Shown in pieces: positions 38,462-49,200 of a stretch of 64,000 bases of DNA; the stretch's first letter is position 1, and each line of letters opens with the position of its first letter. This stretch comes from Diplonema papillatum (taxonomy: Eukaryota; Euglenozoa; Diplonemea; Diplonemida; Diplonemidae): positions 1 through 64,000 of the forward strand of contig JAPJBO010001056.1 in NCBI GenBank assembly GCA_030068145.1, read 5' to 3'. The position numbers and the translations under genes are program-made. Under the pieces are notes generated by a model. It worked only from the letters and a program-made list of their open reading frames with translations, did no database searches and was not told the DNA's origin.

Positions 38462-40276
38462 TTGATCGTCGGAAACACAAAAATGTCCCTTGACAAATGG
38501 GTGGTCAAGCGCGAGAAGTGCGAAGCACTTGAACAAGCCGTGGCGGGAAACGGTGCGGTGACAAAGAAGCAGGCGCTGGCGATCCAAGCAGAAGTGCGCG
38601 ACAAGAACAAAGCAAAGGATGCAGCACTTCGCCACGGCAAGAAGGGGGTGGAGTGGTGCGAAACCGACAGGGAAAAGATCGCGGACTATGTAAGGGTGTA
38701 CGGCTTGAACGGTGCCATCAGGCAATGGTCAGCGGACGGGAACGAGAGAACACTGTCCAAAGGAAGCGCAAAGCGGTTTTATGACGGTTCTGTCAAACTC
38801 GACGAGAAGCCAGTGGCGGGGAAAAGGGGCCGTCCGGCCCTGTTGTCAGAAGACGAGGAAAAACAGCTGTTCAGGCTTCTTACTGTTGCCCGGGTGACTG
38901 GCACTGCTGTGACTACGAACTTCGTCAGCAACTCAGCACGAGGATTAGTAAAGGCGTCTGCTGAACCGGAGCGCTTGGAGAGTGCAAACACTCTGTCGGC
39001 AGACTGGGCACGGAAGCTACTCAACCGCCGGAATTGGGTCTGCGCAAGGCAACAACATCGTTCGTTGAAACAAAAGCCAAAGAGGCCGAAGTATTTGCTG
39101 CGTTCGGCGAAGAATGTCGCGCAATCATCGAGGGCCCCCCGAACTCATCATCAACGCGGACCACACGAGTGGTCCATTCCTCCCTGTGGCATCTAACACG
39201 TACGAGGTAAAGGGCACTAAAAAGGTCCGAGTGCGCCACGGCCAGGACAAGCGCTGCATCACCGCCTTGTTTGCGGCGAACGCCGTCGGAACAAAGCTGC
39301 CACCGCAGCTCATTTACACTGGCCGCACAAAGAGGGTCCATCCGGATACCTCTGACTACAACGTGGAAGGGTGGGCGTTCACACAGAACAGCAGGCATTG
39401 GGCCACCGAATCCACAACCCTCGAATGGATTTCCGATGTGCTTGCGCCGTACAGAACGAAAACACTCGAACGCCTGCTGCTTTCTGAGGATACCTGGAGT
39501 CTGCTTGTTATTGACAAATTCTGCGGGCAACAGACAGAAGTGGTTCGGACAAAACTGGCTGAATTGAAGTTCCGGGTTGTGGTCATTCCTGCCGGATTCA
39601 CTGGCATGCTCCAGCCAATGGATGTCGCTTTCAACGCGCAAGTAAAGGCCAGCCTTCGTTCGTCCTTCGCATCGTGGTTCAAAGGGAAAATTGCAAAGCT
39701 CTGGCCCGCAAGAAGGCAAAGAAACATCCAACTGTTCATGGCACAGACGCCGACGAAGAAAACCAGATTGTCGAACTCTCGCAGCGCATCAACACAGGAA
39801 CAAAGTCGATCCGCGACATCCATTTTGGCTGGCTGCACACTGCGTTTTCTGCAGTCGACAGCCGCGCAATACAAGATTCCTTCACAACGTGCGGGATCCT
39901 GCCGAAAGCCGAAGGACAAGAAAATGCAAGACAGCAAAAAAAACCCGATGAATTCGACTGGTCCGGAGAGTGTGAGCTCACTCAAGAAGAACTTACTGAA
40001 TTAGACCGTGCCCTGGGCGACCTCGCTGCCTCCGATGCTTCTGACAACCTGGAAGACGCACCGATGGATCTGCCCGATCAGCCTGAGGCGCCTGGCGGAT
40101 GCAAGCTCACGCGGTTGGAGATCGAAAAACTGTGCCGCTTTTTCTCGTTGCCTTCTGTATTTCACTTTGTTGGTGCCATGCCCTTTGACGAATTGAAACT
40201 TTCGCATTTGACGGCTTACCGGAACACCCACACAATCGTGAACACCCAGAAAGCAGGCAAAGAAGGCTATCACTGA
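38462..40276 (+). pseudogene. Decayed DDE_1 (pogo/Tigger-like) transposase
   Basis: The N-terminal part (38,462 to about 39,040) has the basic, helix-turn-helix-like region with GKRGRPALLSEDEEK and the LSADWARKLLNRRNWV block usual before the catalytic core. The core follows in other frames: NADHTSG (first Asp, near 39,155), LLVIDKFCGQ (second Asp, near 39,510) and GMLQPMDVAFN (third Asp, near 39,615). The tail holds GWLHTAF...DSFTTCGILP, a signature of this family, and an acidic end. Shifts near 39,040, 39,135 (a C run) and 39,690 break the frame at least three times, so it cannot give one protein unless introns are present, and no splice sites fit well. The three acidic residues themselves survive, implying recent decay. 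Confidence 0.8.
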
Positions 40277-40847
40277 GTTGCGACAGGGTCGAGAAGATTG
40301 CAGTTGTCAGAGATCCTTTGCGAGACACAAACTGGTCCTGGCATGCCTGTATTGACTTCCTGTGCGGTGTGCTTTCTGCCGAGGAAGGCTGGACGATTCA
40401 AACCCTCTCGCTGGGCAATACAGAGTAGGTTTCACAATCAGTGTAGGTTTGCCGACACCGGAAATAGCCAAAGCACAGCTGCCGGGGAATCACTGCTTCC
40501 CGAGAACAAAAAATTAGTGTCATAATTTTCTTGTGCTAGCTTTTCGCTCTCATTTTCCTCTGACCCCGTTCTACCTTCAGTTTTTTCGGTAGCGGTTTTT
40601 TTCTTGAGCGTACTCATACGTTTTCCTTCAGTGTCAGCCAACCTCGATCCACTTAGTTTTCACTCTACATTTTTGCGTTTGCACTCTACCAAAGCAAAGG
40701 AGCAGACGGATGGGACACTGCGGGTTGTGCCGCGCAGTGTTCTAGAACTCCTGGCGGCGGGCTCATGCGCGACTTGCAAACTAAGGAAGTGAAGCCAGTG
40801 TTGGTCAGTGGTCAGCCGCGAAATTTCACTAAGTGCACAGGACCCCC

Positions 40848-40933
40848 CGAAAATAGTTGGACCGGACAAAAGTTGGACCGCGAGAGCCCGAAATAGGTGA
40901 GTTGGAACATTTTGTCCGGTCCAACTTATTTCC
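40848..40933. mobile_element. Foldback element, copy 2
   Basis: Same GTTGGACCGGACAAAA arms as 36,594-36,675, with a few mismatches at the outer ends and a different centre. Marks the right junction of the insertion. Confidence 0.8.
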
Positions 40934-41372
40934 ATTTACGGTAGTTCCTATTGCAGACTTTAACGTCAGCTTGCCAAGAATCTGACTAATGAGGTCGCCC
41001 CCCTCAAAGGCGTAGAGGGCGACCGCCGAGTCGACCCGCCGGCGCACGTTTTCGGCGATCTGCTGCGCGAGGGACCGCGTCGCGCGGCCAGGTCTGGGCA
41101 CACTTCGTCAACTTCCAGCGCCGCCGCGCCTTCCCGGCGCCTCTTCTCCGGCGCGCCGCTTGCGCCCTTTGATTGCTTTTTTGGGGTTTAGAGGTCCGGT
41201 GTTTTAGAGCCTCCGGTTGACCATTCAGGCCGGGAGTCGGGTAGTAAAAGGGATGTAGACATAGTTCCTATAGCAGACTTTAACGTCAGCTTGCCAATCT
41301 TCTGATCAATGAGGTCACCCCCTCGAAGGCGTAGAGGGCGACCGCCGAGTCGACCCGCCGGCGCGACAGGTT

Positions 41373-41850
41373 CGGAGCACTATCGTCTTGCGACACGAAG
41401 CTGGTAAGACGCTGCCCGCCCTTATTATTTTCGCCGTGGAAGTTCAGGTTGCGCAGGCTTCACCTGGCTGCTTCCCCGAGAAGCAAGCGCCACGGCCTCC
41501 AACGGTTGTAATGCGCGGTCTTTTTTTAAACGGAGAAGGTAGCACCACTCGTGCTGGCTCAGTAGGTGTGCAGCAGTGCTCCGGAGACGCCGCCGCGACT
41601 GCCAAAAAGGCAGCGGACACTGTTCCAGTGGTTCGGCCGCGTGATTTGTTTGTGTGTACGTGTGTAAACCCTGTTGAGTGATTTAGCACAGCATGCTGCC
41701 ATCCGACACTTTTTGATACATACAATGCATGCAAGCTTGTTACCATAAGAAATTGACTTGGGGCTATCAGCGGCCATCGCCCGGGTTGGAGTGCAAAGAT
41801 TCTACGAATGCAGGCGACTAAGCGATAATCTGCCGGTTACCTCTTTGCAC
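41373..41850. other. Short unique stretch, no gene called
   Basis: Between the end of the exon array and the rRNA-like segment. At 41,645-41,755 it has TTTGTTTGTGTGTACG...GCACAGCATGCTGCCATCCGAC, also present at 43,065-43,160 and 44,470-44,560. Confidence 0.5.
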
Positions 41851-42252
41851 GTGGAGTGTCGCGGTTTCCGCCTCTCGCGCTCATTCCATTTTAACGAACG
41901 AGATCTCGAACCTTAAACAGGTGGGCGTGTCGTTGTAGGGGGTGTCCTTTGGTATCGGCGGCTTGCTGCTTACCCGAGACGCGCGCTACTTCATAAGGGG
42001 ACTGCGCGCGACTCATAGCGCGCGGAAGAGCGAGCCAATAGCAGGTCTGTGATGCTCCTAAATGTCCTAGGCTGCACGCGCACTACACTGACGCATTAAA
42101 CGAGTTTGAGAGCCTTCCGGCTAATACTTTGAACTTGCGTCGTGATGAGGATCGATGACTGCAAGTATTCTCCTTGAATGAGGAGTGCCTAGTAGGCGCA
42201 AGTCGTCAGCTTGCTCTGATTACGTCCCTGCCATTTGTACACACCGCCCGTC
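41851..42252 (+). rRNA. Partial, divergent 18S rRNA (3' domain) fragment
   Basis: Recognised by several universal SSU landmarks in order: TTTTAACGAACGAGA, AATAGCAGGTCTGTGATGC, GCACGCGCACTACACTGA, GCCTAGTAGGCGCAAGTC, GATTACGTCCCTGCC and TTTGTACACACCGCCCGTC. Homology stops right after that last motif, and the 5' two thirds of the gene are missing, so it is a fragment. Helix positions look divergent from common sequences; this may be true lineage divergence or decay. GTAGGCGC instead of GTAAGCGC is reminiscent of alveolates, at low confidence. Confidence 0.85.
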
Positions 42253-43318
42253 TTGATCGTCGCGTTCACGCGCGCCTGGCGGTGACCAACGGTGATCGAA
42301 ACGCATGCCGGTGCCACAACCAAGGGCAAAGGGAAACAAAGGGTTGAGTTCGACTGTTTGCCTGCTCCGCAATCTGCGAGTCGGACAGGATGAGGAGAGG
42401 AATAAAACGTGGGAGGGAGTGCGAGATTGTGGGAGTGACACGCGGGAGCGAACATGAAGCTGTTTTCTTTAGGGGTGCCATGGAATTCATTCTTGCGCTG
42501 CTTTCCGCAATCCTGAGAGGGCGGGAGATAGAACGTTTTAAAGCAGAACAAAAAATTGGCGCGGCGAACAAAAAATTGGCGCGGCAAAGTGATCCAACGT
42601 ACAGGGTGGAAGAGCAAGGAATAGAAAGAGAGAGAGAGAAGACAAAACAAAGATTTCACTCTAAAAAGATTCCATGTCGGCGTTTGTAGCGTTATTTGTC
42701 TTAAAGGGGGGAAAATGTTAGTTTAATGTTTAGGCAGGACACTGCCTCTCATGTATGGTTGATGCTAGAATCAAGTCTTCTTCGAAGAAAGTGCAATGGG
42801 GGGTTGAATAATAACGATAGTACAGTGTACTTGCCACGCCCTTTCGACAAGACAAACCCCAGTACAAACGCTGAGTGTTCAACAAACCGACATGCGTCAG
42901 GATTGAGCTCACCGCCCTGTAAAACGCACGGTCATTTTTATTCACCACAACTTCTTTCGTATCTTTTCGAATTGAATGAGTACCTACTCCCCTCCCCGTG
43001 CATAAGATGGATAAATAATTCGGGTTTTGGCAGCATCCATCTTAATCAAGGGGGGTTGGCTATTGTTTGTGCGTACATGTGAAACCCCTGATTTAAGTGA
43101 ACTAGCACAGCACGCTGTCATCCGACGCTTTTGATATAGTACGATGCCAAACCCCCCCCCCCTTTGCACTAATAAAAAAAATTTGATGTCACCCCATACT
43201 GGCCCCGAAACCCCATCTAAAACGGGTCCCAAACGGTTTTTGACGGGCTGAGTCGAGGTAAAGGGGTCTCCGAAGGCCCACGAATGGGCCCAGGTGGGTC
43301 CAGGTGGGCCCCGGAGCG
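42094..43318. repeat. Segmental duplication, copy 1 (~1.2 kb)
   Basis: From CATTAAACGAGTTTGAGAG, inside the rRNA fragment, to GGGCCCCGGAGCG. The second copy is offset by 1,434 bp and differs by small indels. Confidence 0.9.
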
Positions 43319-43527
43319 CGCTCTCAGTGCGAGGGGGAGAGCCCCCAAAATGGGGGTCATTTTCGGGCCTCGCCACTACTCAAGCTAGTCAAACACTTTT
43401 CTGGCCTCCAGCGGAAACCCCAGACTTCAAAACGACAAGATCGGCTGTGTTCCGCTGTAGATAGCCACCAGCGGGTTCTCTTGAAGCCGAAGAATGCTCT
43501 CGGGGGTCACAGTTAGCCCCATGTGTG

Positions 43528-43686
43528 CATTAAACGAGTTTGAGAGTCTTCCGGCTAATACTTTGAACTTGCGTCGTGATGAGGATCGATGACTGCAAGT
43601 ATTCTCCTTGAATGAGGAGTGCCTAGTAGGCGCAAGTCGTCAGCTTGCTCTGATTACGTCCCTGCCATTTGTACACACCGCCCGTC
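43528..43686 (+). rRNA. Second partial 18S rRNA piece (last ~160 nt)
   Basis: Duplicate of the end of the fragment at 41,851, again stopping after ACACACCGCCCGTC. Identical or nearly so, showing the duplication is recent. Non-functional by itself. Confidence 0.85.
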
Positions 43687-44726
43687 TTGATCGTCGCGTT
43701 CACGCGCGCCTGGCGGTGACCAACGGTGATCGAAACGCATAGCCGGTGCCACAACCAAGGGCAAAGGGAAACAAAGGGTTGAGTTCGACTGTTTGCCTGC
43801 TCCGCAATCTGCGAGTCGGACAGGATGAGGAGAGGAATAAAACGTGGGAGGGAGTGCGAGATTGTGGGAGTGACACGCGGGAGTGATCATGAAGCTGTTT
43901 TCTTTAGGGGTGCCATGGAATTCATTCTTGCACTGCTTTCCGCAATCCTGAGAGGGCGGGAGATAGAACGTTTTAAAGCAGAACAAAAATTGGCGCGGCA
44001 AAGTGATCCAACGTACAGGGTGGAAGAGCAAGGAATAGAAAGAGAGAGAGAGAGAAGACAAAACAAAGATTTCACTCTAAAAAGATTCCGTGTCGGCGTT
44101 TGTCTTAAAGGGGGGGAAAATCTTAGTTTAATGTTTAGGCAGGACACTGCCTCTCATGCATGGTTGATGCTAGAATCAAGTCTTCTTCGAAGAAAGTGTA
44201 ATGGGGGGTTGAATAATAACGACAGTACAGTGTACTTGCCACGCCCTTTCGACAAGACAAACCCCAGTACAAACGCTGAGTGTTCAACAAACCGACATGC
44301 GTCAGGATTGAGCTCACCGCCCTGTAAAACGCACGGTCATTTTTATTCACCACAACTTCTTTCGTATCTTTTCGAATTGAATGAGTACCTACCCCCCTCC
44401 CCGTGCATAAGATGGATAAATAATTCGGGTTTTGGCAGCATCCGTCTTAATCAAGGGGGGCTGGCTATTGTTTGTGCGTACATGTGAAACCCCTGATTTA
44501 AGTGAACTAGCACAGCACGCTGTCATCCGACGCTTTTGATATGGTACGATGCCAACCCCCCCCCCTTGCACTAATAAAAAATTTGATGTCACCCCATACT
44601 GGCCCCGAAACCCCATCTGTGTGGCCCAAAACGGGTCCCAAACGGTTTTTGACGGGCTGAGTCGAGGTAAAGGGGTCTCCGAAGGCCCACGAATGGGCCC
44701 AGGTGGGCCCAGGTGGGCCCCGGAGC
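43528..44726. repeat. Segmental duplication, copy 2 (~1.2 kb)
   Basis: Direct repeat of 42,094-43,318. Differences include loss of one GGCGCGGCGAACAAAAAATT-like duplication near 43,990 and an insertion near 44,620. No gene recognised in either copy beyond the rRNA piece. Confidence 0.9.
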
Positions 44727-44875
44727 GGGTTCACTTGCCGACCGAAGTTTTGGCGAGCGTTTTTTTTCTTTCTTTCTTTTCTTTCGCGCCGTCTAAAGTA
44801 AAAGCTTTTAGTTTTGTTTGCGATGTTCAGCTTCGTGCGTGCGATTATTGGTCCGCAGCTTTCGGAGGTTTGGGA

Positions 44876-45018
44876 GGGACACCAATTACGTGCTTGGAAT
44901 GGGTATGTGTTCAACATCGCACTGGTCCTATCTGCGCCGTGTTTCGGCGACTAAGGACACGATAATCGGCGCGGAGGCGGTGTGCCTGCAGACAGAACAG
45001 CGGGGTGAGGCTGGCTTC
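44876..45018 (+). repeat. Dispersed repeat, ACGTGCTTGGAAT family, copy 4
   Basis: ACGTGCTTGGAATGGGTATG, CGCACTGGTCC and CTGCGCCGTGTTTCGG, diverged afterwards. A short further copy is at 45,446-45,514. Confidence 0.65.
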
Positions 45019-45130
45019 TCAGATGCAATGCACGAGGAAACTGAACCGCTCGGTGGCCATAAAGCACCTGAAAGTGTTAAAATAAGCTCGTTCAACGCGG
45101 AGCATCGCGTCAGGATTCAAATTCGGAGGA

Positions 45131-45197
45131 AAAGTAGAAGACGAAGACGAAGAAGAAGAAGAAGAAGAAGAAGAAGAAGAAGAAGAAGAAGAAGAGG
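45131..45197. repeat. GAA trinucleotide repeat
   Basis: About 20 units of AGA/GAA, mostly pure. Polyarginine and polyphenylalanine frames across it are artefacts. Confidence 0.93.
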
Positions 45198-46283
45198 AAA
45201 AAAGAAGAATAATACATCAAAAGGGTGGGTAGGGACGAAGGTAGCCACGCCTTGCCCCGATGAGGCGCAGAGGTATTATGTGACTTTAAAACCTTGTTGC
45301 CCGGCAATGAATACATCACGTTCTTGGCATCCGTCTGACACAGCAAGTACAGGTGCGTGTCATACTATGCCAAGTTTTATCACACGCAGTATACATGTCC
45401 TATGACGAATAAGGTCCTTCGTATAGCTATTCTTGAAACAGGTGGATTGCAAGAACGTGCTTGGAATGGGTAGGTGCTCAAAAACACCGCACTGGTCCCG
45501 TCTGCGCCGTCTTGAAACAGGTGGGGGGAAAACCGCCTGTTAGATGCTACCCAACGAGGGCAATCTCATTGCAGATATCCGTCGAGTGGGTTTGCTTTCG
45601 TTTCTCGTTCAGGAAATTCTCTGGAACATAGGCATGCAAAGGTTGCAATTTCTTCGTTGGCTACGCAGTTCTTTGTTCGTTCCGTTCGTCTTTCAAATGA
45701 ATGTTCGCTTCAGTCCCCGGATTGTCTACTTGAGGGGAGCTGAAGACCTTCTTTTTCGGTGTTAGTTGGCTTTCGGTACAGGAGCAATGGGTGCAGTATG
45801 CATCGATTCTTCAACCCAGGCACGCTCTAGACTCTAACCTGCGACATACATCCACACAGCCGAAGCCGACTCTTGAACGTGCCAATTACTTCCGGTACTC
45901 GGAAGTCACCAGTGATACTCCTATTCAACTTCCAGGCTGGAGAGCTTTCCGGCAGACTCTTTTGTTGCGCGGTTGCATCACTCCCGTGGGACTTCTGCGA
46001 CTTGTAATCCTTCAACACCCCTCATCGACACAGAAGATGGTTTCTTCACAGAAGGTTTGAAGGGGACGTCCAGCCTGGTCCTGATGGTCCAACGTCGTTC
46101 GCATTGGGGACACGCATCTCTCTTCCACCAACCAGTGCGACAGTTGAGGTTCCGGTCGATTTCATCCGCATAGACACACAATCAGAGCTGCGGACTCATT
46201 CCGGCCCAGCGCCTTAGTACACACTCTCCTCACTGACTCGTGTACACAGTCCTTGACACGGCCGGCCGCTATTCGGGTGCCTT
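45198..46283. other. Region 3' of the VWC-like gene, no gene called
   Basis: Unique-looking sequence with a short dispersed-repeat copy at 45,446. Small open frames on both strands (up to about 89 codons) lack recognisable domains. The last few hundred bases are probably the 3' untranslated region of the minus-strand gene that ends at 46,284. Confidence 0.45.
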
Positions 46284-49200
46284 TCAACAAATGGACTTGT
46301 ATTCTTCTTCTGGGACCGCCATGTTCGAACTATCTTCATCTTCGACCTCGTCGATAGATTCTACACCATACGCAGCCTTGCCTGACATCACTTTCGCATA
46401 GTAAACAACCCCCAAAACGGCTGCCACAAATCCAACTCCTCCAACACTAACCATTGTTGCCAACAGCCACGAGTGGTTGCTTCCTTTTCCAGGGTGCTCC
46501 AAAGCCGAATCCTTTACAGCTGTGCAGTTGTCAACATGTTCGCAGACAGGATCCCCAAGCATGCACGTGCAGGTTGTGCACCGGTCAACGTCGTACTTTC
46601 TGCCATTCGAAACAAGGGTAGCATTGGGAGTTACGCATTGAGTGGCTTTGCAGGGGGTGCCACTGCACCTGAACTTTCCTGCATCGCACCTGCAGCTCAC
46701 GCAGTCGTCAACCCAACGGACGGTTCCATTCGCGTAGACACGGTCATCAGCCATACAAGAAGTAGATGGGCATGGAGTTCCCGTGCACCTGAACTTTCCC
46801 GCATCACACATGCACCTCACACAGTCGTCAACCCAGTGGACGCTCCCATTTGCATAGACGCGGTTGTCAGCAACACAAGAAGCAGGTGCTCCAGGTGCCG
46901 ACGTTTGCACGCATTGGGACTTCTTACTGCATACTGGGTCACCAAACATGCACGTGCAGGTTGTGCACTGGTCCAGATCGTACGTTCCACCATTCGAAAC
47001 AAGAGTAGCATAGGGAGTCACGCATTGATTGGCATTGCACGGATTGCCTGTGCACCTGAACTTTCCTGCGTCGCACCTGCAGCCCACACAGTTGTCAACC
47101 CAGCGGACGGTTCCATTCGCGTAAACACGATCATCAGCGACACAAGACGTGGCTGGGCATGGAGTGCCAGTGCACCTGAACTTTCCTGCATCGCACATGC
47201 ACCGCACACAGTCGTCAATCCAGCGGACGGTTCCGTTGGCGTAGACACGGTCGTCAGCAATGCAAGAAGGTGCTGCAGGTGCCGACGTTTGCATGCATTC
47301 AGACTTCTTACTGCATACTGGGTCACCATACATGCACGTGCAGGTTGTGCACTGGTCAAGATCGTACTTTCCGCCATTCGAAACAAGAGTAGCATTGGGA
47401 GTCACGCATTGAGTGGCATTGCACGGATTGCCTGTGCACCTGAACTTTCCTGCGTCGCACCTGCAGCCCACACAGTTGTCAACCCACCGGACGGTTCCAT
47501 TCGCGTAAACACGATCATCAGCGACACAAGACGTGGCTGGGCATGGAGTGCCAGTGCACCTGAACTTTCCTGCATCGCACATGCACCGCACACAGTCGTC
47601 AATCCAGCGGACGGTTCCGTTGGCGTAGACACGGTCATCAGCAATGCAAGAAGGTGCTGCAGGTGCCGACGTTTGCATGCATTCAGACTTCTTACTGCAT
47701 ACTGGGTCACCATACATGCACGTGCAGGTTGTGCACTGGTCAAGATCGTACTTTCCGCCATTCGAAACAAGAGTAGCATTGGGAGTCACGCATTGAGTGG
47801 CATTGCACGGATTGCCTGTGCACCTGAACTTTCCTGCGTCGCACCTGCAGCCCACACAGTTGTCAACCCACCGGACGGTTCCATTCGCGTAAACACGATC
47901 ATCAGCGACACAAGACGTGGCTGGGCATGGAGTGCCAGTGCACCTGAACTTTCCTGCATCGCACATGCACCGCACACAGTCGTCAATCCAGCGGACGGTT
48001 CCGTTGGCGTAGACACGGTCGTCAGCAATGCAAGAAGGTGCTGCAGGTGCCGACGTTTGCATGCATTCAGACTTCTTACTGCATACTGGGTCACCATACA
48101 TGCACGTGCAGGTTGTGCACTGGTCAAGATCGTACTTTCCGCCATTCGAAACAAGAGTAGCATTGGGAGTCACGCATTGAGTGGCATTGCACGGATTGCC
48201 CGTGCACCTGAACATTCCTGCATCGCACGTGCATCGCACACAGTCGTCAATCCAGCGGACGGTTCCATTCGCGTAAACACGATCATCAGCGACACAAGAC
48301 GTGGCTGGGCATGGAGTGCCAGTGCACCTGAACTTTCCTGCATCGCACATGCACCGCACACAGTCGTCAATCCAGCGGACGGTTCCGTTGGCGTAGACAC
48401 GGTCATCAGCAATGCAAGAAGGTGCTGCAGGTGCCGACGTTTGCATGCATTCAGACTTCTTACTGCATACTGGGTCACCATACATGCACGTGCAGGTTGT
48501 GCACTGGTCAAGATCGTACTTTCCGCCATTCGAAACAAGAGTAGCATTGGGAGTCACGCATTGAGTGGCATTGCACGGATTGCCTGTGCACCTGAACTTT
48601 CCTGCGTCGCACCTGCAGCCCACACAGTTGTCAACCCAGCGGACGGTTCCATTCGCGTAAACACGATCATCAGCGACACAAGACGTGGCTGGGCATGGAG
48701 TGCCAGTGCACCTGAACTTTCCTGCATCGCACATGCACCGCACACAGTCGTCAATCCAGCGGACGGTTCCATTGGCGTAGACACGGTCGTCAGCAATGCA
48801 AGAAGGTGCTGCAGGTGCCGACGTTTGCATGCATTCAGACTTCTTACTGCATACTGGGTCACCATACATGCACGTGCAGGTTGTGCACTGGTCAAGATCG
48901 TACTTTCCGCCATTCGAAACAAGAGTAGCATTGGGAGTCACGCATTGAGTGGCATTGCACGGATTGCCTGTGCACCTGAACTTTCCTGCGTCGCACCTGC
49001 AGCCCACACAGTTGTCAACCCACCGGACGGTTCCATTCGCGTAAACACGATCATCAGCGACACAAGACGTGGCTGGGCATGGAGTGCCAGTGCACATGAA
49101 CTTTCCTGCATCGCACATGCACCGCACACAGTCGTCAATCCAGCGGACGGTTCCGTTGGCGTAGACACGGTCATCAGCAATGCAAGAAGGTGCTGCAGGT

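Larger units (their letters stand above)
36587..40941. mobile_element. 4.35-kb insertion bounded by twin foldback elements
   Basis: The unit starting at 36,194 breaks off after GGGGTTT and the array resumes at TAGTTCCTATTGCAG near 40,942; about 72 bp of the unit are missing. Both junctions coincide with copies of the same short foldback repeat (36,594-36,675 and 40,848-40,933). Inside are a SINE-like copy, two GC hairpin elements, an unknown frame and a decayed DDE_1 transposase. This could be a composite element or a nest of separate insertions. Confidence 0.6.
34802..41372. repeat. Tandem array of exon-containing units, split by an insertion
   Basis: Units begin GGCGTAGAGGGCGACCGCCG at 34,802, 35,340, 35,874, 36,194, 41,009 and 41,328, giving spacings of 538, 534, 320 and, after the insertion, 319. 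Long units hold an exon piece (LARATRSLAQQIAENV on the minus strand), its upstream region and the dispersed core AGCCTCCGGTTGACC. Short units share one ~215-bp internal deletion. The last unit is cut off near 41,370. Only the first unit is continuous with a full exon. Confidence 0.88.

Noticed and set aside
36587-40941. Reading the foldback copies as the terminal inverted repeats of the DDE_1 transposon itself
   Set aside because: Each foldback is a complete inverted repeat on its own, and no TA duplication as expected for pogo-type elements flanks the segment.
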